Assembly: GCF_963678635.1 (NCBI RefSeq)
Contig: NC_087062.1
Location: 9,346,670 to 9,410,669, forward strand
Origin: Symsagittifera roscoffensis
Lineage: Eukaryota; Xenacoelomorpha; Acoela; Convolutidae
Length of the DNA: 64,000 nt
Direction of reading: 5' to 3'
Position 1 is the stretch's first letter, and the number at the start of each line of letters is the position of its first letter. The translations under genes and the position numbers were made by a program. The notes beneath the pieces were generated by a model that searched no databases, had not been told where the DNA came from, and saw nothing but the letters and a program-made list of their open reading frames with translations. This document shows, piece after piece, positions 33,601-43,412 of this stretch.

Positions 33601-36600
33601 TAGATCTGTTAAGTTTGCACAGCCATAAACCAATACGCCATATTGAAGAACAGGTTTGATGTAGGATCTGTATATCAGTAGAAGCATTGGAATATTAAAT
33701 AATTTTCTGGAACGACATATTACTCCACACAGTTTAGACAATTTCTTAATAACATGTTCAATATGCATCTTGAAGTCTAACTTTGAATCAATGTAGATAC
33801 CCAAATACTTCGTGCAATCAACCATTTTTATGCATTCACCTTTTATATCAAGACCAATTTCTCCATTTTTCTTGCTGAAATTGAGCAGAACAGTTTTATC
33901 AGTATTCAGTGAAAGTTTATTGCAACATAAGTAATTGTAAACTATGTCAAATTCGGTTCTTAATTTCTTTCCAGAATTCTTACCAGAAGTCATGATGGAT
34001 GTATCATCTGCAAAAAGTGTAGTATCTAAACTAGTGCTATCAGGTAAATCATTTATGTAAATCAAAAACAGAAGCGGACCTAGAACAGATCCTTGTGGAA
34101 CTCCCGTTGAAACATTTTCAAGCGTTGATCTATTATTTCCAATTTCAACATACTGCTTTCTATTAGTCAAGTAGGCTCTAATCAAATTGTTACTTTTACC
34201 CCTGATCCCATAATGATCCAATTTTTGCATCAGAATTTTGTGATCAATCGTGTCAAAAGCTTCCTTGAGATCCAAAAACAAAGCAATTGCATCCGCTCTT
34301 TTATTAGTAGCATCTCTTACAAATTCGGTCAGCCTCGCAACAGCCTGAATCGTAGATCGCTTAGATCGAAAACCATATTGGTTCATGTTTAAAATAGAAA
34401 ATTTCTCAAAAAAATTTATGAACCTCGAATGTATAAGTTTCTCAACGACTTTGCTCAGGCAAGACAACAGCGAAATTGGTCTGTAATTACCAGGATCTGT
34501 TTTATCTCCATCTTTGAACATAGGGACCACTTTGGCAATTTTCAGTAAGTCTGGGAAAACATCAAGGTGAATGCATTCGTTAAAAATATCGGATATTAAT
34601 GGTGCAATTACCACTCCTAACTGCCTGATGATTTCATTGCAAATATCATCAGGTCCACATGAGAACTTACTTTTAAGGCTATTGATAACATCTAGAACTT
34701 CTCTGTGGTTAGTTTCAAACATTACCATTGATTGCACTTGTTTTGGCGATCTACATATCGGTACTGATGAGTAAGGTATTTGCGATGCAATTTTCGACCC
34801 AATGTTACAGAAAAAAGTATTCAATTTATTCGCATCAATATGTGTCGTTGTGTTATTCCCGGTCTTTCCTATTCCAACATTTTTAAAAATCTTAAATAAA
34901 TCTTTACTGTTAGTCACCTTTTCCACTTTTTTAGTATAAAAGTTCCGTTTCTCTAATCGCAGCAAAGCGTTTACTTTATTGCGAATGATTTTATAATTGA
35001 CATGCGTTTCAGTCGACCAGCAGGCCTGTAGTTGGCGAAGAAGTCTATCTCGTTTAAAAATTAGTTTTCTAATTTCTGGAGTTATCCATTGTGATTTCAC
35101 TTTTCGTTTTTTACCATATACTTTTAATGGAGCGAATACATCTAGGCAATCGATAATTGTTTTAATCAGAAACTCAACTTTTTCATCACATGTTCCTTCC
35201 GGTACATTTTTTAACAGGTTCACATCTGCTAAAAACAATATTTTTTCGGTTGATTTTTTTAGAAAAGACAGATTACGAAAAGTCAAGTTATCATCTATGT
35301 TTGACACCACGTTAATATCGGCGAAGATAATATTGTGATCACTAATACCAGAAATTACATTATGTGTTGCAACAGGAAAATTTGAAATTATATGATCAAT
35401 GCAAGTACTACTACGGTTAGTAACGCGCGTTGCTTCGTTGGCGTTATTTATAACAAAATTGTAACTTTTACTTAAATTTTTCAACCCTTTTGAGCAACTA
35501 TTTTCAACTAGTGTATCAATATTAGAATCCCCAACGAACATTGTTTTTGAATTTACCATCGTTTCTAAGTTGCGTTCCAGAAAACTATAAAAATGATCGA
35601 TATTTATATTAGGCGGACGATAAAATACGCAAATGTTTGTTGAAGATAGAGATCCATTTTTAAGTCTAATACACAATGCCTCAATCCCATTTTCGCAAAC
35701 AATATTTTCATTTATAATAAAGTCAATGCCAGTCATAACATAAAAAGCAACACCCCCTCCCCTTTTATTGGTTCTACATCTAGAAACTATCGGTTGAAAT
35801 CCCGGAATATTGTACATTGCCAATGGGTCTGTTTCAGTTAACCAAGTTTCCGAAAGGCAGATAATCGATAGGTTTTCGTTATAAGTTTCAATAAATCCCA
35901 CTAAATTGTCAAAATTGCATCGCAAGGATCTTATATTTAGAAAAAGAAGTGTTTTATCAGCTGGCAAAGTCATCGATTAGGTTTTTTAAAAATGCTAAGT
36001 ATCAGTAGGTTCGATCTCACCCGCGTCCTCCTGCTCTATCACATTGACCGGCGCTTTTGCCATTTTTCCAGGTGGTGAGCTTACCACTGCGATTACATTT
36101 TCAATTAGACCACACAATTTGTCCAGTTTATCTTCCATATCAACGTTCTCTCGTTGCCTCTTCTCCCCTCTAGGTTTTCCATACATTGCATATTTGTTTT
36201 TCGCAGTACCATGTTTCATTTGGAATAACTCATTTCTGGAATAAGAAGACTCGTCGATTATCTGTGTATTTCCCTGAATTCCTGTATCCATTTTGTTACC
36301 ATCTAATTCTTCTGAAAATCCGCTGGCAACTTTGTCAATCTCACCGCGACTGTTAACTGGAACCCATTTATTATTTATTCTGAGAAGTGGTTGACAATTG
36401 TTTGTTTTAAATTTCAAACCTTTCTCTTTTGCATAATTCACTGTATCTCGGTCAATTTCTGGAAGCCTCTCAACGATGAAAATATTCTTCGTCGATTCAT
36501 TGTCAGTTAACGTAAATCTGTTTCGCCATACATAGTCACGCTGCCCATTGTAAATAAATTTAACAATAATTGGTTTTTTCTCTGCATTACCCGGTAAATA

Positions 36601-39600
36601 GTGACATGCAGCCAAATCTTCGGGTGACACTTTAGCTCCTAGAACACGATTCATAATATCAAGTACTGGTACCATCGGATCCACGCCGGATTTCACGCCA
36701 AGAAATGTCAAACATGATCGTGATAAATATCGTTCAGAGCAAAGTACACGGTTTTGAATAATTACATTGTCCTTGCGCAGTTGAGAATTTTCATACTTGA
36801 GATGCTCGATAGTATTGTCCAATGTCTCCATTCGGTGAATAAAGCTTTCGAATAATCCTTTCACTTCTTCTGGGTTTGATAAATTGGCATTCTTTAGGTG
36901 TGCACGCAATAATGCCATTTCTGCCATGTGAATACAGCGATGTGATGTCGTAAGAGAACGCGAAGCAAATCGTACTAATCTTAGTTCATTTCGTCTGAAA
37001 CTATTTAATAAGTTTATCACAACAATTAGGCTAAGATTGCAATAAAGTGAGCTGAAAAGCAGTCGTAATCAAGTGCCTTCCATTTCGGATTTTTATCATG
37101 GGCTGCTTCCTTTAAGATTTAAATTTTTTGAAAACTAACGATGCTCAATATTTGCAGTTATTGATTGAGAAATTTAGATCAATTGGAATAATTTTTATAG
37201 TTTTAAAAATATTTTAGAAATATTGTAATAATTTTAGTCTTTGGTATATTTTATTTTGTTTAATAGCTGTGAAGTTTAGTAGCTATGGAACGGTACCATT
37301 TGAGTACCAAGTGCTCAACTGCGTAAAGCTCCCTGCACAAAACTTGATATCGTGCAAACGGATAATTGTTCTGAGAACCTAGTGAACAACCAACAAATTA
37401 TTGTACAAATTAGCGGGACTGTTCTTCTGAATTTAGACACAGCATGGCAAATTCGCAGCCAGTGTAGGAGGCGATAATAGTATTAATGGGAAGAGTAGCA
37501 ATGAATCTGCTGCAGATGCACCCTTCAAGTGCCACCTGTTCGAGAGTGAGAAGTGGGCGGATGAAATAGTACGCACGGTGGGACAGGCATTCGACCTCGG
37601 CTACAGGTACATATATACATACATACATAAATAGATAGATACATGCCATCTTCAAGAAACCTTTCCTGTTGTAAAGGCGTTCAAATCTTAGCCTGAGCAG
37701 CCGTGGGTGAATGGGGTAAAGCACGCGTCTCTTAACTCGAGGGCCGTTGAATCCCACTTCGGTCACGGTTGGAGGGGTCCCAAAGTCATCCGCCTCCTCA
37801 AGGTGGGACCGCATGTAACAAAATGGATGGTATCACCTTCCCGCGCGTTTGATCCTATATGAACTGGACCGGGGGCTAATAAAAAAAATCTTAGGTGTTG
37901 TTATGTGCCCTGTTACTTGAATTTGTTGTTATAGCACAGATGCATTTGTACTCAGGGGCAGTTGTCGTGTCATAGTTTCAATAAATCGAAAATGCTGTAA
38001 AATATTCTGAGTACAATTATTATGTTTAGAAATGTACTGCCTTTATTAATAGCAAACAGTGACACCCCCCCCCCCCCGAACGCAGCTTTCGAATTAAATT
38101 TAAAGTCAAGATAGATTACTAACAGAAAGAATCCACAATTGGTACTCAATTTGATTGAATCATCGAAATTGTCGTGGACGGCAAAATGTTCGTCCTTCTT
38201 TTCTGCAGAAGTTTCCCGTTGGCTCATCTTTGATGAATAAAGCAATGACTGTGATGTTGCATTTAGGAAGTTTCTCTCTTCTGACAAGCGGGAGATGCAA
38301 ATTAAGCATCAGCTGAAGGCAATGGCCAACAACATCACTCATCTTCAGTCACTTAATGCACAGTACTGCGACAGAATCAACCAGCTCGAGTCCATTCTCA
38401 AGACCAACAAGATAGTCTTTCCAAAGAGCCAACTGAACACTAAGGTAACATTCGATAGTTTCAGTTGTGGTTGCTGCCTCGTCGAGAAGGCAAGGCGATA
38501 TCACTGAGTCACTTTCAACGATAGAACTCAAATTGTTTCAACGATCGTTGGCCCTTACTGAGCTTCTTCCACAGTATCTGAATATCACAGTATTGATACT
38601 TCATAGACTTACTATGTTGCGATGGGTGATGATCGAGTTCTTTTTTCGCAATCATTTGTCCTCATTTTGCTTTTGTTCTGGCGCTAGCTTGCATGGTTCT
38701 GATTTTTGTATTTTTATAGGGTGCTAAAAGCACGAATGCGGCAACGAGTCAAATGAGCACGTCAGGTTCCGTGGATTTAATGGGCAATGCGGAAGAAAAA
38801 TCAACACACCAAAATGGCAAAATAACTACGAGCGAAGCTTCCAACATTCCATGTAAGCAATATGTTATAACAAATCCTTGAAACTTGGAGAAGGTTGAAC
38901 TTATTCTTTCCTCCCGTTCGTTTTTTGAGCCTCAGAGCGCTCTAAGCTTTCCGATTGATCGAATATTTCTTTGATACAGCTGCCGAAAAAAAGGAAGAAT
39001 TGGCTGAGAGTAAGAATAGTTTCATGTTAGATTCCGATGTTTCCATTGTAAAGCAGTCAAAAATTTTCCATCATGATAGAAATACCATTTTAGAAGTCAC
39101 AATTCAATTGGTTCACTCACGAATTTCATCCTAAACAAGATGCCGTTTTTTAGCGTTGAAGCCACCTCCTTTACCGAACAGACCACGTGATAGCAATAAT
39201 CGCAGCAAAACTGGAGCCTCAACTTCTGCGAGACCGAGTGATGCACTACTGGACCTGGGAGACATTCCAGCCACGCAGCCGAATATGTACTTGGATGTAA
39301 GTCCATATAAGGGAATACAGGCTGAGGCTAATGATGAGTTAGCACAGCTGGCCATGAACAGATTGGGTGGAGTGGATATGCAGCCCTCTCAACCTACTTC
39401 GCCTGTGGAGCCAGGGCCGGCTTCACCTTTGGACTATTTAAACCAGAGCGAAACTGTAAGTTTGTCTGCATTCATGTTGTATTTTGATGTTTGTCGTTTG
39501 GGCGGAGATTTTTGTCGCTAGGCGGATGGCAGTGATGGGCTTTAAAAATGGCATTTAATGTTAATTAAGAGTAATGAACGTAGTGAGTACTCTAATATAG

Positions 39601-42600
39601 GTCTTGCTGATTTTTTTTCAGGAAAAAGTCTTAAAATTTGTTCACGCTCAATTTTGATTTTTGCGCGGTTTGACTTGTCATTTCTTGTTAATTTCAGTGC
39701 ATTTCTTTTGTTAAAAGGAAGGCAAATTCCACTATTGAACAGCAAATTTTTAAAGGTCACGGAAAACGTGATCGACTTCTAATTTCGAAAATGGAAATTA
39801 ATTATCAGATTTTCAAGCGAAACAAACCTATTGATCGCGTTTTCTCAACTTCAGTTGATTTTAACAAAAAAGTGTCCATCATAAATTGTTCTTCAATTTC
39901 AAATACCTTTGAAGCCATCTATTTTTGTTCCGACTTTCGATACGAAAGTAACGGCATATTTGTGCTCGGGGTGGGTTTTTTTTTCTTCAGACAAATTTCG
40001 ACTTTTTAACTAGCCATTTTTGACGGAATTTTTAAATATCATTCAAAAGGTATTGTTGTCCTGAGCTTAAATTTGAAAAGATATTTCACCTGTGATCATT
40101 TTTCGTAAAGTTATGAGGGTTTAAAGATTGCCATTTTGGTCATTTTGACCAATTTGGGACAATTAACGGGCGATATAATTCGCGCTATTAACGCGTAAGC
40201 GGAGGTTTAATCCGTCTTATAAATCGTTCCAAATTGGTTGAGCGAAGCTTATTTGTCATAATTGATTTGTTACAAGGAACGAAATCTATCTTTTTGTACT
40301 TTATATGGCGTGTGGAGGGATGATTTTCATTAAAAATTTCAAATTTTAGAAAAAAAAAATTTCGTTTTTTTATTGTTCCGACTTTCGGTACGAAAGTAAC
40401 AGAATATTTGTGCTCGGGGTGGGTTTTTTTTTCTTCAGACAAATTTCGACTTTTTAACTAGCCATTTTTGACGGAATTTTTTTATATCATTCGAAAGGTA
40501 TTGTTGTCCTGAGCTCAAATTTGAAAAGATATTTTACCTGTGATCATTTTTCGTAAAGTTACGGGGGTTTAAAGGTTGCCATTTTGGCCAATTTGGGACA
40601 ATTAACGCGCGATATATTTCGCGCTTTTAACGCGTAAGCGGAGAGTTAATCCGTCTTAGAAATCGTTCCAAATTGGTTGAAAGAAGCCTATTTGTCATAA
40701 TTGGTTTGCTACAAGGAGCGAAATAGATTCTTTGTACTGTATATGGCGTGTGGGGGGATGGTTTTCATAAATAATTTTAGAAAATTTTTTTTTTTCATTT
40801 TTTTTAAAATTTCATTAAATTTTTTAATTTTATTACTGCTCCATAAACCTTAAAAGGCAGTCGGAACATTCAGGGCCTCGCCCTGATACGAGCAGTCTTG
40901 TTTCATTTAATTTTTTAAATGTTATTACTGCTGCTCCATTAACCTTAAAAGGCAGTCGGAACATTCAGGGCTTCGCCCTGATACGAGCAGTCTTGTTTTT
41001 CTTTGGTCGCTTTTTTCCAGTTTCCTTGCGTTCATTACTCTATCCCAACTCAGTTGGCTATAATTTTTCATTTAATCATCAATTTGAATTTTTCAATATG
41101 AATTTCCAAATAATTAGGAGATTTAGCAAACATTCAAAGCAAATATTCAAATTATTTCAATTTGCTTAGAGGTTTTGGAACCCATGAGTGGCAAGGCGAC
41201 AGTTTGTCGAAAGCGACAACTGGTCGAAAGCGAAAAACGGTAGTATTTGATGCGACGATTAGGAGAGCGCGATTATTTGCAACAAGCGATAATATGAGAA
41301 GCGACAAAGTGTTGATCAGAAACAATTCAATTTCTAGCAATGAAACAACAAACCAATACATAGCGCGTGATCTAGAAATCAAAGTTGCAACTTGTACGAT
41401 AATCCCCGCAAGTTGCTTTGAAATGTTTTTTTAATATGTTTTTTAGAAGTTCAACCAATAGAGTTTGGATTTTTTCATATACGGCATTTTTGGTAGCACT
41501 GTACTGCTTAGATTCAAGAAATTCTGTTCAGTCATACTCTGCTCTTTTTGCATGAATTGAATAAAATTATGGATAGTCAAATGAGCGCAACTCATTCCCA
41601 ATTGAAAGGCTCTATGTGAGTCTTCTACTGAATTATTAGTCTTCTGTCAGCCGTTCTTTGCTTTTTCAAATCTGTTTCTCAAAGATTGAGGAAACTGGCC
41701 GGGACCCTCTATGGCCTCAGTGGATCGTCCCAACCCAAATTGACTCAGAATATTGACTATATAATTCATAAATGGGGACACGTCCATTTCTGCATGAAAT
41801 GAATCGCATAGGGCTTTAAATATTCCACATGTTTGCCATACGGTGTTAGTTTCTAATACGTCCAGGTTCTCGCGCGTTCCAAAATAAAAGATAACGGTCC
41901 TTGTCGATCGGGCCCGAATCATGTAAAAGAAAGCTTTCCTCTTCAGGGTGACGTAAAATTCATGTGGGATCGGTTTTTCCTAATTTGTTTGGGATGTCAA
42001 CCCAATAATTCTTAGCCGTTAAGCTGTTCGTGCAAGTGACTTGTATTTAGACAGATTTAGAACGGTCTCCATGTAGATTTCACCGAAGTCTTCAACAAAG
42101 GGACCGGGCTGGATCAATATTTGACTGAAATTTCTCTTTGATAGAACGTTTGAAAAAAAAAACACTAAATAGGGGCCCGATTTGAAATAATTAGCTTTCT
42201 CTAACCTACTAACTATTGAATTTCAGAGGTCACCCATTTTCCTTTGCAGAAACGCACGCTTAACTATCGTATTTTTCAAAAAAAATTAGTTAAAAACTTA
42301 ATTGAATTTAAGTTTCAGTATTGATTCCGGGAGATTATCCGTTGAGCCAGTAGTAGGACATTTGACTAAAAGAAAAATGAGAAATATTGTGTTGATGCTG
42401 ACACGCCATGCCATGCTGAGAAGCAATCAGAGCATATAAAAACGATGAATTATTCACGAGAAAATGGAAATGTAATCAGCGGCTGGTTTCCCTTATGGTG
42501 TCGAAGATTGGAAATATAAAATGAAATCAGTCAGATTAATCTTGAGCATAATTGAAGTGATCTTCTGGTCGCATCAGAAAGTTACATACTTTTCTTTCAT

Positions 42601-43328
42601 TGCTTATTTAATGCTTAGATTGTTTTCCCCAAATGAGTTTCATTCGAGACAAAAGTGCGAAAGTTAAAAGATTTTGGTCAGCATTTAATTTCCAATTAAT
42701 TGGTCGGTTTGGTCGCTCTCATTTCATTTTTCTTGGCATAGCTGGCTATATTTTTGATCTATTGCAAGTAACACTTAGATTTTGTATATAAAAAAGAGGA
42801 TTTCAAATATATTTAGCTGGATAATTTGTTTTAGACGTACGATACTAATGAGTACTCTGCAGTTGGTAATGGGACCGGTAATACAGCTTATGTGAACCCA
42901 TTCCAAACCCACTCCTCATCTCAATACCCTGGTTAGTACTGAATGTTCAAAAGTTCGTAAATATAGATAAGCGGCAGTCGCCAGTAGTTGAAGAACATGG
43001 AAGATTTCTTTACCCAATTCATAACAGGGGGGCTTGCATGTTTGCAATTGTTTTTCTTCAGCCGAATGAAATCAGATTGTTGCTTTGATCCGTCTTTTTT
43101 TTAGATCTTTCGCCCGGAGCAAATTCTCCCAACATGCCGGACTTGGGATCTGGCCTCTACTTCAATTCTCTCTCGCAGCCGGCGGAGCTGGAGAGCGAGT
43201 TGAACAGTGCAGCCAGGACTCTCCTGGATCTGGGGATAGACGGGAGCCTCTTCACTTCTCCCCCTCCCCCTCCGCCTCCTGCTGCAGACCACCCAGCGGA
43301 CAGTGTGTATTCTGCACCTTATGCGTGA
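27671..43328 (+). CDS. CED-6/GULP1-like PTB-domain adaptor, at least ten exons (5' end unresolved)
   Basis: Exons seen: 27671 (or 27676)-27735, 28933-29109, 31444-31578, 37443 (or 37437)-37606, 38267-38444, 38720-38852, 38980-39009, 39154-39455, 42835-42931 and 43105-43328 (TGA). All borders are GT-AG and phases agree, giving about 500 residues. Exons 1-4 encode a PTB domain: LWPHHPDKL, VEYFVK-YYGWTG, DRVIKGAIQQL, RVYLNISADKVTV, ISDIAYVADDRAVKR, and FKCHLFESEKWADEI followed by IVRTVGQAFDLGY. Exon 5 is a coiled coil, exon 8 has PPPLPNRPR, and later exons contain an NPF motif and a Pro-rich run near the C-terminus. CED-6/GULP proteins bind NPxY tails of engulfment and lipoprotein receptors and act at the plasma membrane and endosomes. 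The match is strongest from GQAFDLGYRKFL into the coiled coil. The initiator exon lies upstream and was not identified. Other PTB adaptors (NOS1AP, Numb) fit less well. Confidence 0.75.
27999..28640 (+). repeat. Dispersed ~600 bp repeat, family B, copy 2
   Basis: In the first visible intron of the GULP-like gene. Starts with CAAGGATAGCCGGTTACTGT and a TGTGCAAGTGGCACA palindrome. It later shows GCTCGCTTTATTCGCTCGAA and CCGATGATTTATTGTGGTACC, matching copies at 20994 and 29553. Confidence 0.6.
29553..30170 (+). repeat. Dispersed ~600 bp repeat, family B, copy 3
   Basis: Starts with AAACAAGGATAG and shows the same ordered landmarks as copies 1 and 2 (TTTTCAGGACT, CTACTCGCTCGAA, TCACGACTGCAAGG, TTATTTGTGGTACCTGATA). 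It ends just before the foldback element at 30185. Confidence 0.6.
30185..31343. mobile_element. Foldback (long inverted repeat) element flanked by TA, interrupted by a hAT-type MITE
   Basis: The two halves are reverse complements over about 350 bp. Landmarks on the left (CACTGCTGATTTAAATTATC at 30185, TTGCTTAGAATTTCATCAGA, TACGCTGAAACTC, TTCTAGGAGGGTTGAA) recur in reverse order on the right (GATAATTTAAATCAG-like at about 31323-31343). The outer ends are CACTGCTG and CAGCACTG, each bordered by TA at 30183-30184 and 31344-31345, as in Tc1/mariner-type insertions. No coding sequence. The right arm is split by the MITE at 30923-31291. Without it the element would be about 780 bp. Confidence 0.75.
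30923..31291. mobile_element. hAT-type MITE, copy 1, with perfect 8 bp target duplication
   Basis: Ends CAGGGGCG and CGCCCCTG are inverted repeats. TTTGAAAA flanks both sides (30915-30922 and 31292-31299), the 8 bp duplication typical of hAT transposons. The interior has the family landmarks GGTCCCCCCTTTGTACT, GGCGCC, GAGGGGGAGCGCG, GCCTGCGGCGCAG, GGGAGAGCTC and a C-run near the end. The element is inserted into the right arm of the foldback element, whose left arm preserves the uninterrupted site. Confidence 0.85.
32396..32432 (+). repeat. SINE tail hairpin motif, stand-alone copies
   Basis: TATCGCAAGTGGTGCGAAAC followed by GAAGCTTCGCCTCTGT is the tail module seen at the 3' end of the tRNA-derived SINEs. 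Other stand-alone copies are near 19797, 23388, 24543, 32604, 51568, and on the minus strand near 61208 and 63407. They share a GCGAAGC-GCTTCGC hairpin. Confidence 0.55.
32455..32530 (+). repeat. tRNA-like sequence, probably SINE head
   Basis: Contains a degenerate A box (CTGGCGTATCTGACGTAGAG) and a B-box-like GTGGTTAGAAACTC at tRNA spacing. Stems are imperfect, and it lies between two SINE tail motifs. Confidence 0.4.
32646..33036. mobile_element. hAT-type MITE, copy 2
   Basis: Same internal order as copy 1 (GGCGCC degenerate, GGGGGAAGCACGGG, GGCTGCGGCGCA, GGGAGAGCTCG, CTCGAGAAAATCTTAGATC). Ends are decayed: CAGAAGCTGATTTAGG and CTTAGATCCGGCCCTG. Flanks CTTTCAAT and GTTTCAAT match at 7 of 8 positions, consistent with an old target duplication. 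Confidence 0.75.
33175..35973 (-). CDS. LINE ORF2: endonuclease and reverse transcriptase
   Basis: 932 residues without interruption. Residues 5-220 are an APE-type endonuclease: ICLSETWL (Glu near 42), RGGGVAFY, FYRPPN, FVGDSNID near 148 and SDHNII near 213. Residues about 480-740 are the RT: FKDGDKTDPGNYRPISLL, ALFLDLKEAFDTIDH (catalytic Asp), GVPQGSVLGPLLFLIYINDL, and LFADDTSIM near 653 (the catalytic pair). A C-terminal thumb with KYLGIYID and CKYL-type motifs follows. All catalytic residues are present. The pattern fits the CR1/L2/Jockey group. There is no RNase H domain. Confidence 0.92.
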   Translation of the reverse strand: MTLPADKTLLFLNIRSLRCNFDNLVGFIETYNENLSIICLSETWLTETDPLAMYNIPGFQPIVSRCRTNKRGGGVAFYVMTGIDFIINENIVCENGIEALCIRLKNGSLSSTNICVFYRPPNINIDHFYSFLERNLETMVNSKTMFVGDSNIDTLVENSCSKGLKNLSKSYNFVINNANEATRVTNRSSTCIDHIISNFPVATHNVISGISDHNIIFADINVVSNIDDNLTFRNLSFLKKSTEKILFLADVNLLKNVPEGTCDEKVEFLIKTIIDCLDVFAPLKVYGKKRKVKSQWITPEIRKLIFKRDRLLRQLQACWSTETHVNYKIIRNKVNALLRLEKRNFYTKKVEKVTNSKDLFKIFKNVGIGKTGNNTTTHIDANKLNTFFCNIGSKIASQIPYSSVPICRSPKQVQSMVMFETNHREVLDVINSLKSKFSCGPDDICNEIIRQLGVVIAPLISDIFNECIHLDVFPDLLKIAKVVPMFKDGDKTDPGNYRPISLLSCLSKVVEKLIHSRFINFFEKFSILNMNQYGFRSKRSTIQAVARLTEFVRDATNKRADAIALFLDLKEAFDTIDHKILMQKLDHYGIRGKSNNLIRAYLTNRKQYVEIGNNRSTLENVSTGVPQGSVLGPLLFLIYINDLPDSTSLDTTLFADDTSIMTSGKNSGKKLRTEFDIVYNYLCCNKLSLNTDKTVLLNFSKKNGEIGLDIKGECIKMVDCTKYLGIYIDSKLDFKMHIEHVIKKLSKLCGVICRSRKLFNIPMLLLIYRSYIKPVLQYGVLVYGCANLTDLNKILVIQKRIIRAIFRIDYRESTVEKYRLHKIETVFDLHVYELFKDICYNNGCDSTTTNNVAYFTRRVASGKVNSKIQRTKCFQNSINVRRTIIHNYITASGLLNEDVTSLQRHQLKIFIHDVFDNYLLDNKEVHKQLYCH
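35995..36927 (-). CDS. LINE ORF1: coiled-coil RNA-binding protein
   Basis: About 310 residues from the ATG at 36927 (the frame is open further upstream to 37020 but has no ATG there). A coiled coil with heptads spans about residues 10-60 (SFIHRMETLDNTIEHLKYEN), then an RRM-like middle region (CLTFLGVKSG, IIVKFIYNGQRDYVWRNR) and a basic C-terminal tail (GEKRQREN). This is the plan of ORF1p in many LINEs: trimerisation plus nucleic-acid binding. No PHD finger, unlike the 5' fragment at 16366-17006. Confidence 0.8.
   Translation of the reverse strand: MAEMALLRAHLKNANLSNPEEVKGLFESFIHRMETLDNTIEHLKYENSQLRKDNVIIQNRVLCSERYLSRSCLTFLGVKSGVDPMVPVLDIMNRVLGAKVSPEDLAACHYLPGNAEKKPIIVKFIYNGQRDYVWRNRFTLTDNESTKNIFIVERLPEIDRDTVNYAKEKGLKFKTNNCQPLLRINNKWVPVNSRGEIDKVASGFSEELDGNKMDTGIQGNTQIIDESSYSRNELFQMKHGTAKNKYAMYGKPRGEKRQRENVDMEDKLDKLCGLIENVIAVVSSPPGKMAKAPVNVIEQEDAGEIEPTDT
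37683..37775 (+). repeat. tRNA-Lys-like sequence, probably SINE head
   Basis: An acceptor-like pair AGCCGTG and CACGGTT encloses a loop CTCTTAA (would-be anticodon CTT) and a B box GTTGAATCCC. The anticodon stem does not pair, so it is not a working tRNA. It lies inside the GULP-like intron after exon 4. Confidence 0.45.
39927..40790 (+). repeat. Tandem duplication, 448 bp period
   Basis: Units start at 39927 and 40375 with GTTCCGACTTTCGATACGAA or GTTCCGACTTTCGGTACGAA. They stay close throughout (GTGCTCGGGGTGGG, GACGGAATTTTT, ACCTGTGATCATTTTTCG, TTTAATCCGTCTTA, TATATGGCGTGTGG), diverging by point changes and small indels. Confidence 0.85.
40825..41000 (+). repeat. Tandem duplication, ~92 bp period, with hairpin
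   Basis: Two units (about 40831 and 40923) share CCTTAAAAGGCAGTCGGAAC and CATTCAGGGC, then TCGCCCTGATACGAGCAGTC. Each contains the hairpin CAGGGC-(C/T)TC-GCCCTG plus the palindrome CCTTAAAAGG. The loop base differs between units while the stem is identical. Confidence 0.85.
41450..41922 (-). pseudogene. MULE (FLYWCH-type) transposase relic
   Basis: The minus strand reads a 91-residue frame with FYFGTRENLDVLETNTVW and GIFKALCDSF, which fits the start of the DDE domain of metazoan MULE transposases (Glu-Asn-Leu, then a Trp-x-x-x-Gly-x-Phe-Lys pattern). Then come GPGQFPQSLRNRF, an in-frame TGA near 41647, and KTNNSVEDSHRAFQLGM with HLTIHNFIQFMQKEQ, the C-terminal signature around Thr-Asn-Asn-x-Val-Glu. 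A large internal part is missing. It lies in a GULP-like intron. Confidence 0.6.
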
Positions 43329-43406
43329 ACAACAGAGACGTAATAGTGGCGTGCATAGGTGCAATGAATGAAATGATGTGCTGTTTGTTAACAATGCTGC
43401 TGAACA

Positions 43407-43412
43407 ATTAAA
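43407..43412 (+). terminator. Possible polyadenylation signal of the GULP-like gene
   Basis: ATTAAA about 80 bp after the TGA stop. An AATAAA variant also lies near 43515, so the used site is uncertain. Confidence 0.35.

Larger units (their letters stand above)
33046..37033 (-). mobile_element. Full-length CR1/L2-like LINE
   Basis: A non-LTR retrotransposon of about 4 kb on the minus strand, within the GULP-like intron between exons 3 and 4. It has a 5' end with 33 bp shared with the fragment at 16974-17006, two open ORFs separated by about 20 bp, a short 3' UTR (33174-33046) and an AT-rich simple-repeat end (TAATAATAATATAATA) as in the CR1/L2 group. Both ORFs lack stops or frameshifts, so this copy is either young or still active. 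I could not identify target-site duplications. Confidence 0.85.
39585..41060 (+). repeat. Dispersed repeat family A, copy 2, internally expanded
   Basis: In the intron between exons 8 and 9 of the GULP-like gene. The start (ATATAGGTCTTGCTGATTTT) and end (TTGCGTTCATTACTCTATCC) match the minus-strand copy near 57425-57880. Between them are two tandem expansions, listed separately, absent from the other copies. Confidence 0.6.

Noticed and set aside
37683-37775. Functional tRNA-Lys(CTT) gene
   Set aside because: The acceptor-like stem pairs, but the anticodon stem is broken and the T arm is poor, as in SINE heads.
42050-42150. Possible further MULE or host exon on the minus strand
   Set aside because: A short open stretch without clear motif, splice signals or link to the neighbouring relic.
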